Part shown: piece by piece, positions 43,296-53,991 of the stretch | Layout of the letters: every line of letters begins with the position of its first letter | Position numbering within the stretch: the stretch's first letter is position 1 | Source: Stomorhina lunata | Taxonomy: Eukaryota; Arthropoda; Insecta; Diptera; Rhiniidae | NCBI GenBank assembly: GCA_933228675.1 | Contig: OW121741.1 | Span: 53,611,186-53,675,185, forward strand | Reading direction: 5' to 3' | Length of the DNA stretch: 64,000 bases | The notes under the pieces: generated by a model | What the model saw: the letters and a program-made list of their open reading frames with translations, nothing else | Database searches by the model: none | Told to the model about the DNA's origin: nothing | Program-made: the position numbers and the translations under genes

Positions 43296-45113
43296 GTTTA
43301 CACTCTTAGTTTTAGATACATACGTGAAATATATAGCTTTTGAATGGATAGATATCAGCTTTGTCGGAAAAGTTATTAAAGATTTACTTGTTAATCTGTA
43401 GTTAGTTAATTAATTAAAATAAACACTTCATCAATAATATTTGGGATGTATTGTTGTTTCGATCTGTCCGATGGATGTTTGGAAAGTTTTGCTCTAGTTC
43501 TTTGTGCAATCATAGTGTGATTTAATTTATCAGCATTAAAGTGATTCCCGGTCGGGGTTATATGGAAGATTTCACTAAATGTGAACATTTTCAATACCGA
43601 ACTTTTCAAGAAATCAGAAATACTTTTGTCAAATGTTGTCCCTCTCGAAAGTTTATTTTAGGCGCTATCGCCTTGAATAACAATATTGTACAACGTCTTT
43701 ATACTAAATGTCATCATCGTATCTATTATAATTTGTAATTTATTAGCTACTAAGAGATTGCCTTAGGCGAAGTTATACGGGAGCAATTGTCAAACGTGAA
43801 AGGATTTCTCCCAATTGCAATTAAAAAACTAAAATTATCGTTGATATGTGAGATACATACATAAATATGTAGGTTTTGAACGGATGTCATGTACTTACCT
43901 GCATTTTTGGACTTCCTAGGAAGATTACCTATAATTTGATATATAATACATTCTCAAACGTTATCATAATGTTCAAAAGTCAGACACAAAATTGAGATAA
44001 ATGCAGTGTGTCTGTCAACTAAAATCAGATTTGTGGAGCTCCTGGATTTTACACAAAATTTTAGGATATTGTCCCACCTGAATTTAATCATTGTCGATCA
44101 AAACACCTGAAATATCGCATAAACTCTAAATTATATCTACCACAAATTACCAAATGCATCAGAATTTAGGACGCTATTAAATTTCATCAAAATAAACACC
44201 TGATATCGACAAAACAGAAGCTCCGAGAACTTGACTACAACAGAAAAAAGGACAGACAGGTAGACGGACGGACAAACAAACAGACAGACGGACGGACGTA
44301 GCGAAATCGATTCTCCTGACGATTCTGAGTTGATCGGTACAATTTGAATGGTATTCATAATCAGATATATCAGATTTTAGGAAATCCACCCACAAAGAAC
44401 GATGTCAAATTTCATCATAATCGGTCCAAAAACACCTGAAACAATACTCACAAAATGTAAACAAAATTCCTTAGACACGTACTTTCAGCAATTTGCTGTA
44501 CATCAAATGTAGTGTTTTGGCGACATCTCAATTGTTTATGGACCGCTTTTGATAAAATCTTATAACGTGCTTGGCGGGGGAATTTCCTAAAATCTGATAT
44601 AAAATTTATGTATGTCCGTGCTAAAGGAGGATGGTTTTTTTCTATTTCTGCATTTCATTTTTTCATCAAACATTCTCTAATGCGTACTTTGGGCAATTTG
44701 CGATACATCAAATTTAGTGTTTTGGCAATATCTCAGTTGCTTATGGACCGATTTTGATAAAATTTTACAGAGTGCTTTAGAAAACTATTTGCTACAATCT
44801 GATATATAACATATTATTACATGTATATCAGGAATATCTTTTTTCTCTTGTTATTTAAAAGTGTGTTTCAATCAAAAATTTCCTAAAATCTGATATATAA
44901 TTTATGTAGGTTCATCCTCCAGGGGCTTCAGAAACTTGATTTCAACAGACAGACAGACATACGGACGGACAGACAGACGGACATCGCTTAATCGATTCTC
45001 CTCCCGATTCTGAGTCGATCGGTATAATTTTTATGGGGTCTACGATCACTAATAAAAAATTACAAACGGAATCACAAACTTATAATACCCTTTCACCTAT
45101 TTGTGAAGGGTAT
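43296..45113 (+). mobile_element. HINE-like copy D, right piece
   Basis: Continues copy D from TACACTCTTAG through the microsatellite core (~44247-44300) to the 3' hairpin (loop changed to CTATTTGTG). Very similar to copy C in inverted orientation, including the shared missing GAGCTCGCCC segment. Confidence 0.72.
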
Positions 45114-45115
45114 AA

Positions 45116-47046
45116 AAAGATATTCCTGGTGTACACGTGATAATATATTATATATCAGATTGTAGAAAATGGTTCCCTAAAGCACTCTGTAAAATTTTAT
45201 CAAAATCGGTCCATAAACAACTGAGATACCGCCAAAACATTAAATTTGATGTATCGCAAATTGCCCAAAGTACGCGTTAGAGAATGTTTGTTGAAAAAAT
45301 GAAATGCAGAAATAGGAAAAACCATCCTCCTGGAGCACGGACGTACATACATTTTATATCAGATTTTAGGAAATTCCCCCGCCAAGCACATTATTAAATT
45401 TTATCAAAAGCGGGCCATAAGCAACTGAGATATCGCCAAAACACTACTTGTGATGTACAGCAAATTTCCTAAAGTACATGTCTAAGAAAATTTGTTTACA
45501 TTTTGTAAGTATCTCAGGTGTTTATGGACCTATTGTGATGACAGCGATCTTTGTGGGAGGATTTCCTAAAATCTGATATATAAACTCCTCAAATCTGATT
45601 ATGAATACCATTCAAATTGTACCGATCGACTCAGAATCGGCAGGAGAATCGATTTCGCGTCCGTCCGCCTGTTTGTCCGTCCGTCTACCTGTCTGTCCTT
45701 TTTTCTGTTGTAGTCAAGTTTTTGGAGCTCCTGTTTTGTCGATATTTTAGATGTTTATTTTGATCAAATTTAATAGCGTTCTACGCATCGGATTACCTAA
45801 ATTCGGATGCACTCGATAATTTTTGGTAGATATAATTTAGTGTTTAAGCGATATTTAGGCGTTTTGATCGACAACGATGAAATTCAGGGTGGGACGATAT
45901 CCTAAAATTTTGTGTAGAATGCATATGAGTATACCTTCCAGGAGCTCCACAAATCTGATTTTAGCAGACAGACACACTGCATTTATCTTAATTTTGTGTC
46001 TGACTTTTAAACATTATGATAACATTTGTGAATGTATTGTACAATATATCAAATTATAGGTAATCTTCCTAGGAAGTACAAAAATGCAGCTATGTACATG
46101 ATATCCGTTCAAAACCTACATATGTATGTATGTATCTCACATATCAACGAAAATTTAAATTGTTTAATTGCAATTGAGAGAAATCCGTTCACGTTTGACT
46201 ATTGCTCCCGTATAACTTCGCCTAAGGCAATCTCTTAGTAGCTAATAAATGACAAATTATAATTATCTATCTATTATAATAGATACGATGATGGCATTTA
46301 GTATAAAGACGTTGTACAATATCGTTATTCAGGGCGATATCTTGAAAAGTTCGGCTTTGAAAATGGGCGAGCTCGGTTCAAATTTTCTGTTATCTCCCAT
46401 ATAACCCCGACCGGGAATCACTTTAATGCTGGTAAATTAAATCATGTTATAATTGCACAAAGAACTAGAGCAAAACTTTCCACACATCCATCGGACAGAT
46501 CGAAAGAACAATGCATCCCAAATATTATTGTTGAAGTATTCATCTTAATTAGTTAACTAACTTCAGATTAATAAGTAAATCTTCAATAAATTTTCCGCCA
46601 AAGCTGATATCCATTCATAGCTAGCTATATATTTCACGCATGTATCTAAAACTAAGAGTGTATACCTTATAATTCTAAGGCTTGTATACATTGACAATCA
46701 TTGTTAAAACTTTGACCTAAATCAGTCCGCTAACTTCAGAGTTTTACATAACTAATCATTAACCTTTAATAGTTGGATAATTCGTATGAATTAAAGTACA
46801 CAACCCTCACTGGGCACTGTGTTTTTGGGTTGTGTGCCAGAATACTTAATCTTCATCAAATCGATGTACTCTTGCAAATCTAAGGGCATCTACATTTTGA
46901 AGCATCTTTTCTGCATGGTTTATCTGGTCTATCGAACTTTAGAATCCAAGTGACGCTGCCTTATACATCAGCCACCTGCCCAACCTAACCTTTGGGTCCA
47001 TAACTATTCTAGATGATGACGCCACCGAAAAGCTTTTCGTTTTCCG
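45116..47046 (-). mobile_element. HINE-like copy E, left part (3'-truncated)
   Basis: Begins inside the element at AGATATTCCTGGTG, directly abutting the 3' end of copy D, and so lacks its own 3' hairpin. Interrupted at 47046 within CTTTTCGTTTTCCG by a mariner-type fragment. Confidence 0.7.
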
Positions 47047-48159
47047 GCCAGAGTTGATTGTCATTTGAGCCCTTTTTATAGCATTTTACATCACTTTGGC
47101 CAAAACTTCCGGCGATAGGTCCTCACATTCTTGACGGATATTGTCTTTAAGAGCTGCAAGAGTCTGAGGCTTGTTGACATAAACCCGCGACTTCAAAAAG
47201 CCCCACAAAAAGAAGTCTGCAGCGGTCAAATCAGGCGATCTTGCTGGCCAGTGCAAATCGCCAAAACGGAAGATTAGGCGCCCGGGAAATGCATCCTTCA
47301 GCATATCGGTTGTGGCACGTGCAGTGTATGCCGTTGCACCGTCCTGTTGGAACCACATGTTTTCCAATCCCAATTCATCAAGTTGCGGCAAACGGAACTC
47401 GTTAATCATTGCTCTGTAGCGCTCACCATTCACAGTAACCGTTTGGCCCGCTACGTCTTTGAATAAAAAAGGTCCGATGACTCCTCCAGCGAAAAAAGCA
47501 CTTCGTGGGTTACACGCGGATTTTCACGTAAATTTTGCTTATTTACGTACCCGGTAAGATAGAAATGGGCTTAATCACTCATGATTATTTTTAATGAAAA
47601 ATCGTCTTCCTCTTGGTGGTGATTAGGGATGGCTTGAGCGTATGTCAGACGCGATTGGCGGTCAGCAGCTAACAGCTGATGCACCGTCTGGACTTTGTAC
47701 GGAAACATCTTCAAATTTTTTACCAAAATTCGATGTAAAGACCGTTGACTGATACCCATTTGCGTGGCACGTCGTCTGATCGATGTCGACGGCGCTTCCA
47801 TGACATCCTCGGCTACAGCAGCAATATTCTCTGCAGAACGGCGACTCCGGGGTCTGCCACGCCTGGCAGCATCTCGTGTTGTGCCAGTCTCTTCGAGGCG
47901 AGCAGTATTTCACCAGTAGGCGTTGGACGACTAGGAAATCTGCGACGAAACTCACGTTGTGCCAAAGTCACCGACCGATTATTGGCCAAATAAATAGTCA
48001 CCAATATTCCGCGTTCTGGAGCAGTGTAAAGTAACATTGTTTATTAACGTGTATTTTGCAAGTGTTTAGTACACAAATGCCAAAACAGAATTGACATTAG
48101 GGGCCAATCGCAAAATTTAGACCATTTTCTGATAGGTGGATTACTTTTGCGCCACCTTG
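47047..48159 (-). mobile_element. Tc1/mariner-superfamily transposon fragment
   Basis: Right end complement ACAAGGTGGCGCAAAAGTAA looks like a terminal repeat and abuts TA of the HINE sequence (TACTAGTATAACC). No matching end on the left; ~30 bp of HINE sequence is missing there, so the left end is truncated or deleted. Confidence 0.75.
47086..48037 (-). pseudogene. Tc1/mariner-type transposase, frameshifted
   Basis: N-terminal frame from 48037 (TIYLANNRSVTLAQREFRRR) is a helix-turn-helix start, followed in other frames by a TSIRRRATQMGISQRSLHRI segment (~47780), which is the second DNA-binding helix region. The catalytic part (47086-47433) has WFQQDGATAYTA with the second Asp, and RSPDLTAADFFLWGFLKS with the third acidic residue. 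At least two frameshifts and no continuous first-Asp region (47434-47570 is broken). Dead copy. Confidence 0.82.
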
Positions 48160-48375
48160 TACTAGTATAACCAAATATTGCTAGGAATTACATTTAGTAT
48201 GAACAAAAGAAAATTAATATACATATGAAGCATTTGTGTGGGGCTCAACTAAGTCAGTAATCAGAAACTATATAATTATCAATATATTCATACGATTTTG
48301 TATTTTACTTTTGAAACACTATTGGTGAAGGGTATCCAAGATTCGGTAAAGCCGAATATACCACTCTTACTTGTT
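48160..48375 (-). mobile_element. HINE-like copy E, right part (5' end)
   Basis: Resumes at ACTAGTATAACC and ends with the complement of AACAAGTAAGAG at 48375. Confidence 0.7.
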
Positions 48376-49263
48376 TAACATTATTTTTTTTTTTTTTTTT
48401 TTGTTCAAGATATTTATTAACTCAAATAAGTAATCTTAATTTCAAAATCTACCACAATTTTTTGTTGATTACACATTTAAATATGTAACTCTGGCACTAA
48501 ACTGAATGGAAATGGCACCACATTGTTTATGTATTAGAAACAAATTTAACTTGCTACAACTGCATTGTTATTTTTACACAGTTTTAACAGTACGGTGCTG
48601 ATGTATGTAACGCATAGAAATATTAGTGTTAGATACAAAAGTCTTAGAATCACTTCCTGAGTCGGTTTAAAGATGTATATCCGTCTAGACGGCTGGCTGA
48701 ACACCAATGCAAACCTTATAATTAGAGTACAGGTAGCAATTCTAAAGATAATTTGACGCAAACAATACTTTTGGTCGCGGGACCATGGCTATTGAAATTC
48801 GTCAAAATCGGTAAATTATTCAGGTCTCACTTCCCGAAATTTGTATTATGGCCAGAAATATCAGAATATTTTCATGAAATTTGAAACAAATACTGATTAT
48901 GTATACAGGAATCACTTTACCAAATTTAGTTGACATTGATCCAAATTTGTACATTACAAAGCTACCATACAAACTATTTTGTTAAAACTCACTAAATGAG
49001 ACGAAAATCACTTAAATTTTGAGTTTATTTGTTGCATACGCAATTTCTGTAATAACTGGTATCAAATGGTAAAATTTAGTACCTAATGTAAATATATATG
49101 TATTTATTAAATAAATATTCTGTTACTTTTAAATCAGTTTATTTCAATATATAATGTGAAATAAACGTTTATAGGGAAGAATTCTGAAAAATAAATAATT
49201 TATAATGATATATTAACCAAAGTAACAAAAATAATACAATTAGAATTTTAGCATTATTTTCTG
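48376..49263. other. Unassigned AT-rich DNA
   Basis: Starts with a ~19-T run. No supported gene; a 71-aa minus ORF (48546-48761) is hydrophobic but matches nothing I recognise. TTTAGCATT motifs from ~49230 probably belong to the MITE ending at 49347. Confidence 0.4.
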
Positions 49264-49470
49264 ACAGTTTAGGATTTTATTTAGCATTTTCTAGCATTAT
49301 TTTAAAGCTGATTTAGCTATAAAATATTTTTGGATATGGCCACACTGCTAGTGACCCAAATAAAATCCGATGTTATCGATTTCGGAGTTACGAAAAGTAT
49401 CAGAAGGAAAATGATCCAAGTTGAATCTTCTTTGGAACTATCCTCTGACCATTCGCCAACCATCATAATA
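49264..49470 (+). repeat. 207-bp perfect tandem duplication, unit 1
   Basis: Starts ACAGTTTAGGATTTTATTTA; repeated base for base at 49471-49677 as far as I can read. Contains the end of a MITE and part of a non-LTR endonuclease. Confidence 0.92.
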
Positions 49471-49850
49471 ACAGTTTAGGATTTTATTTAGCATTTTCTA
49501 GCATTATTTTAAAGCTGATTTAGCTATAAAATATTTTTGGATATGGCCACACTGCTAGTGACCCAAATAAAATCCGATGTTATCGATTTCGGAGTTACGA
49601 AAAGTATCAGAAGGAAAATGATCCAAGTTGAATCTTCTTTGGAACTATCCTCTGACCATTCGCCAACCATCATAATCCTCTTAAAGCCGGATGAAAGCGT
49701 CTATAGACATAGGAATGGCAGGCACAAAAATAAACTGGCTTAAATACAAGAAATACCTCAGCACTCACTGCACAGAAGATATACCGCTACATACACCGGA
49801 AGACATAGATCTCTCTATTAGATATCTTGAATATAATCTCAATTTGGCTG
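49348..49850 (+). pseudogene. Non-LTR endonuclease C-terminal fragment (Jockey-like)
   Basis: DVIDFGVTKSIRR and SSLELSSDHSPTIIILL are the end of an apurinic-type endonuclease of Jockey-like elements. Followed by TKINWLKYKKYL, the usual linker towards RT. Partly duplicated by the 207-bp repeat. The upstream part of the same domain is seen at 63280-63477 in a separate fragment. Confidence 0.7.
49471..49677 (+). repeat. 207-bp perfect tandem duplication, unit 2
   Basis: Identical to 49264-49470; the sequence then continues with CCTCTTAAAGCC into the rest of the retroelement. Confidence 0.92.
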
Positions 49851-50520
49851 CTAAACATGCTACAGTACTCCCCAGTGAACATGCCACATCCGCCCACCGG
49901 CAACATCACCTCTATGGCATGGCATTTGCCCCCTACAGCAAACCACATCAACCGCAATAATATCCGATACCCAATCCATGAACTTGCTACACAACCCCAA
50001 TACAATTTGCTTCATTACAACCAAACAGGAAACCAACCCCGAACAAGATACCATACTATCCCCCAGACAACATGTTACATTATCCCCACGGCAACAGGTC
50101 ACACCATCTCCCATACGGAACTCCGCGTTAACCCTCGGCAATATGCCAATGCAGCATGCTACATTACCCCCAATCATCATGCTACTTTAGCCCCCAGGCA
50201 ACATGCTACATCCGCTTTAACCGCCGGCAATATGCCACATTACACCCCCACAACAAGCTACACTAATCCCCCGCAAAATGCTACACTATCCATCAACCAT
50301 CATGCTACTTTAACCACCTGGCAATATGATACATCATCCCCCCAACAACACGCTACATTAACCCCCCGCAACATTACCCCCAGATAATATGCTGTATAAC
50401 TCCCCCGGTAACATGCTACCCTACCCCGACAACGACATTCTACGTTAACCACAATACAATGTACTTCATTACCCCCTCACAACAAGCTATTCCAACCCCC
50501 TACAACATGCTGCATTCCCT
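49850..50520. repeat. C-rich degenerate minisatellite
   Basis: Many diverged units built on CAACATGCTACATTACCCC-like words (e.g. GCTACATTACCCCC, GCTACTTTAGCCCC, GCTACATCCGC) roughly every 25-35 bp. C-rich on the plus strand, in contrast to the AT-rich surroundings. Long ORFs on both strands (49827-50387 plus, 49860-50180 minus) result from the repeat. Confidence 0.75.
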
Positions 50521-50599
50521 TCCCGACAAGTCAGGGGTAATAGAATATACTCTGCCGATGTCGAACGGATTTTGGATTCATAGATCCCCCAAACTAAAA

Positions 50600-51060
50600 G
50601 CCGATTCCGAAATTGCTTAAAATCAATTATGATATCATCCCAAAGGGCTGAATCTCTGGAAACTTACCTAGAAGAACTAGATGCGCCCCAACAATCGGAC
50701 TATTCATTATGGTGAGCTGCTAAAAGCTATAAATGTCCTGTCCTTCGTAAACCACCCTTGAGAACTACGAGTGGAGGCTGGGCAAGAAGCGACTCAGAGA
50801 AAGGAAATCTGTTTATAAACCACTTAAAAAATGTATTTACCCCCAACTTATCAAATGACATAATGGAGTTACCCCCTGCTGTACAGCAACGTAGAACAAC
50901 GATTAGTTTTGAGACTCGGGAGGTTATAAAATCTATTCTTGACTTAAACCCCAAAAAAGCACCTGGATTTGATAAAGTGAGCAATAAAATGTTAAAAGAG
51001 TTCCTCTTAGTAGCAATAAGAATAATAACATTTATTTTTAATGCAATCTTACATCTAAAA
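50600..51060 (+). pseudogene. Jockey-like RT, N-terminal fragment
   Basis: From ~50640 (AESLETYLEELDAP) through FINHLKNVFTPN (~50815) to SILDLNPKKAPGFDKVSNKMLKE (50935-51003), the finger region of Jockey-like reverse transcriptase. One in-frame stop near 50715. It is cut at ~51060, where a different element begins. Confidence 0.78.
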
Positions 51061-51594
51061 TATAAGAGTGATCTCAGAAAGGCCAAGAGCACCACGTGGC
51101 GAGACTACTGTGAGTCCATTGATTCAATAAACGAGCTATCTAGATTTCGACGGATGTTATCCAAGAACCCTATCGTTCCTGGTTTCGTCCAGAAGTCAGA
51201 TGGCTCGTGGACGGAGTTGAACCTGGAGACACTTAATCTGCTAATTGATACTCACTTCCCAGGTAAGAGGAATCCAGATCCTGTCTCGAATATATCGATT
51301 ACGGTAGAATCGAAAGAAAGACCGAACATCTTGACAGATAAGATTGTCACTATGGAGAGAATTAAATGGGCCGTGAATACGTTCATGCCGTATAAATCGA
51401 CTGGTCAGGACGGTATCATCCCTGCTATGCTTCAAAATTCCTCCGACTATTGTCTGTCAATTTTTCGTTCCATTTTTGTTAGCTGTCTACTTGGAGGCTT
51501 CATTCCAGGCGGATGGAGAGAGGTTAGGATGATTTTTATACCAAAGTTGAGAGTGCACTTCATGATGTGGTTGGTTTTATCGAAAAAGGGCTAG
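50758..51594 (+). pseudogene. Chimeric ORF of two non-LTR elements
   Basis: 278-aa open frame. Its first ~100 residues are Jockey-like RT and the rest is a different RT (from ~51061: TTWRDYCESID, DTHFPGKRN, YKSTGQDGIIPAML, FIPGGWREVRMIFIPK). The shared frame is probably chance; no functional fusion is implied. Confidence 0.75.
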
Positions 51595-52540
51595 ATTTCA
51601 AGGAGTATACATTGGCAGCTTTCTTAGACATCGAAGGAGCTTTCAATAACATCATGATTGACGCCATTAAGGACGCACACATAGATACGGGTGTGCGGGG
51701 TTTTCTTGTGGAGTGGGTAATAACCATGGTCAATAGCAGGATAATCAACTCTAGTCTAGGAGATTGCAACACTCGTAGAATAGTCACAAGAAGTACACCA
51801 CAGGGGAGGTGTTGTCCCCTTTACTTTGGCTACTGGCGATCAACGTCATACTTAAAAGATTTGACCATCTAGGTAGGAAGATTGTCGCCTACGCTGATGA
51901 TGTGGTTCAGGCAAATACCTGAATACAATCAGTGAAATCATGGAATCGGCACTAGGTGACCTCTCCTCCTGGTCCAGTGACAAAGGATTGGGGGTCAACC
52001 CTAAAAAAAAAACAGAGCTAGTTTTATTCACCAGGAGGTACAAGGTTGAGATTTTCAAACTTCCAGTACTTAATGGGGTAGAGTGAGGACTATCAATAGA
52101 AGCCAAATTCCTATGCATCATTCTAGATAGGAAACTATCTTGGGAGAGGAATACGCTTGAGAGAATGAAAAAGGGACTTAACGCCTACTACTTTTGCAGG
52201 AATTCGGTAGGTAAGAGCTGTGGACTTAATCCAATGGTAATATACTGCTTATACACGACCATTGTAAGACCGGTTCAGACATACGGGTGCACAGTATGAT
52301 GGGAGGCGGTAAATAAAGTTTCCTATTTTAGCCTCTTGAACAAAGTTCAAAGATGTAGCAGCATAGGCATCTCTGGTACCCTAATGAGCACTCCTCAGGC
52401 GGCCCTGGACGTGATGCTGCCTCTATTCCCTTTAGATCTATTCATAAAGGGAACAGCAACTAGATGTCTACTAAGGCTGCATGAGTCAGGCATACTTAAA
52501 CACAGGCAAACAGAACACACCACAGAAATACACAGAAAAT
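51061..52540 (+). pseudogene. Second non-LTR RT (R1/LOA-like style), 5'-truncated and broken
   Basis: Starts inside the linker before RT and carries the HFPG motif, YKSTGQDGI and GGWREVRMIFIPK. An internal deletion at ~51550 removes part of the fingers, then AAFLDIEGAFNNI (~51620) and TPQG (~51800). A frameshift precedes VAYADDVV (~51890). The RT thumb follows, with DRKLSWERN (~52130) and RPVQTYG (~52270). At least two in-frame stops after the YADD. The 89-aa frame 52336-52605 holds the C-terminal tail. Old copy. Confidence 0.78.
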
Positions 52541-52632
52541 TTAAGAAAAATTCAAAGATAATAAGGTACGTTTACTTTTGTGAAAATATAAGTAATAAAT
52601 ATTAATTGTTTTGTACATTCCAGAGATAAACA

Positions 52633-53045
52633 AATTGGTCCGTAGATGAAAAAAATGCTTTCAAAGATTTGGTGTCCAAATATGTTCATGTGATTGTGAA
52701 TGACACAAAAATGATTTATAAAAACAAGAAGCTTGGAGGCATATCAATGAACAAATGATGTCGATGGGATACAAGAGGGACACTTGCCGTTTAAAGCAAC
52801 AATGGAACAGGATGAAAACTCAATCCAAAATGAAGTTGGCAGCAGTCCGTAAAGCAACTATTTCTATAGGGAATCATGTTCCAACTCCTTCTTTCGATGA
52901 GAGCGACGAGGAAATTTTAAATTTAATAGCGTCAGAGTTGAAGGAAGACACTTGTTTAATACATAGTGACAGTAAATATTTTGGCCCATTAAAAGAAAAA
53001 TATTTTGGCCCATTAAAAGAAAACGATATAAACCAAAAAGAATAA
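52633..53045 (+). pseudogene. Myb/SANT-like DNA-binding protein remnant
   Basis: NWSVDEKNAFKDLVSKYVHV (52633), then a frameshift near 52735, then AWRHINEQMMSMGYKR and CRLKQQWNRMKTQSK. This matches the Myb/SANT-like domain shared by zeste-type regulators and the accessory protein of Harbinger transposons. The C-terminal part is acidic with a duplicated KYFGPLKE. It lacks a Met in the first frame. Could be a transposon accessory gene or a host gene fragment. Confidence 0.6.
52974..53021 (+). repeat. 24-bp perfect tandem duplication
   Basis: AAATATTTTGGCCCATTAAA... twice, encoding KYFGPLKE twice in frame. Confidence 0.9.
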
Positions 53046-53507
53046 AATGTTTTTTCTTTCAAATAATTTATGAAATGAATCAGCTGTTCTTTGAATGTAT
53101 AAGTTAGTTAACATTTAGTTATAGCTTCACTTATAATTAAGTCTAAACTTTAGTAACCGTCTGTGAATAACTTAAATAGGCATTTAAAAAAGTTAAAACT
53201 TAGTTACGATTTCTGAATATGCGCCATTACGTCTGTTTCTTTACTTTCTGGGTGAGTTCCTGCAAATGAGAGTAATTTAGAAGTTACTCTCCCAAATAGC
53301 AAAACTAACATAGAAGTACGGGAACACAAAACACCTAAATTTAAGTCCACAATTGATCTAACTTGAAAAATATCCAAAGAAATGTTTTTAAACCTGTTAA
53401 AAACATTTCAGTTCTTCTGTATTTTATTTTTTTATAACAATTTTTCAGAATATTTGTTTGTTTTTTATTCATAAATATTTTTTTGAAAATTTTTAAATGT
53501 TTGCCAG
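53046..53507. other. Unassigned AT-rich DNA
   Basis: No ORF or repeat recognised between the Myb/SANT remnant and the BEL LTR. Confidence 0.4.
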
Positions 53508-53643
53508 TGTTCTCGGGAATATTTTAATCAGACAATATAAGAATAAAAAACACAGAGTAATTAGGGGGTTGGAAAAGGAAAACATAGAAAAGGCCACTGA
53601 ACAATAATTTGACAGGTGGCCTTTTACATTATGCGCGTAAACA
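53508..53643 (-). repeat. 3' LTR of BEL/Pao element, internally deleted
   Basis: TGTTCTCGGG...GTAAACA. Lacks ~140 bp present in the two other LTRs of this family. Followed on the plus strand by TCCCGCCCCCC, the complement of the purine tract. Confidence 0.85.
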
Positions 53644-53991
53644 TCCCGCCCCCCTTGCAATACTGCAACAAGGAAGGCTAAGAAAAAACGCGGGTCTAAC
53701 GTGAGCTGAAAACAGAGTTTACGATTTGTAACAATTTTTTAGATAAATAAAATAGAATAGGATGATGGGTTCTGCGTTGATCCGGGGTAGTAACTCTGAT
53801 GTGGCACTGGACTAGGCTCTCGCTGAGGATGACCATGGACTTCGGGTTCGGTGTTGTCTTCAGGTGACGCTTCGGGTGACTGGGGGAATAAAATCTTGGG
53901 GTAAATAGAAAAAAATAACAAGAGTAGATCTTTCTTCTTATGTTTAAAATTCATTTATATTTTTTTATATTAAAATAAAATAATTAAAAAA

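Noticed and set aside
48546..48761. Hydrophobic 71-aa minus-strand ORF, possible receptor fragment
   Set aside because: No recognisable motif, AT-rich region, no supporting splice sites.
49827..50387. 186-aa Thr/His/Pro-rich ORF
   Set aside because: It is the C-rich minisatellite read in one frame; the opposite strand and other frames are also open.
52566..52623. Possible 58-bp intron before the Myb/SANT remnant (GTACGT...TTCCAG)
   Set aside because: Splice-like ends, but the joined frame meets a stop before the conserved segment, so it is not supported.
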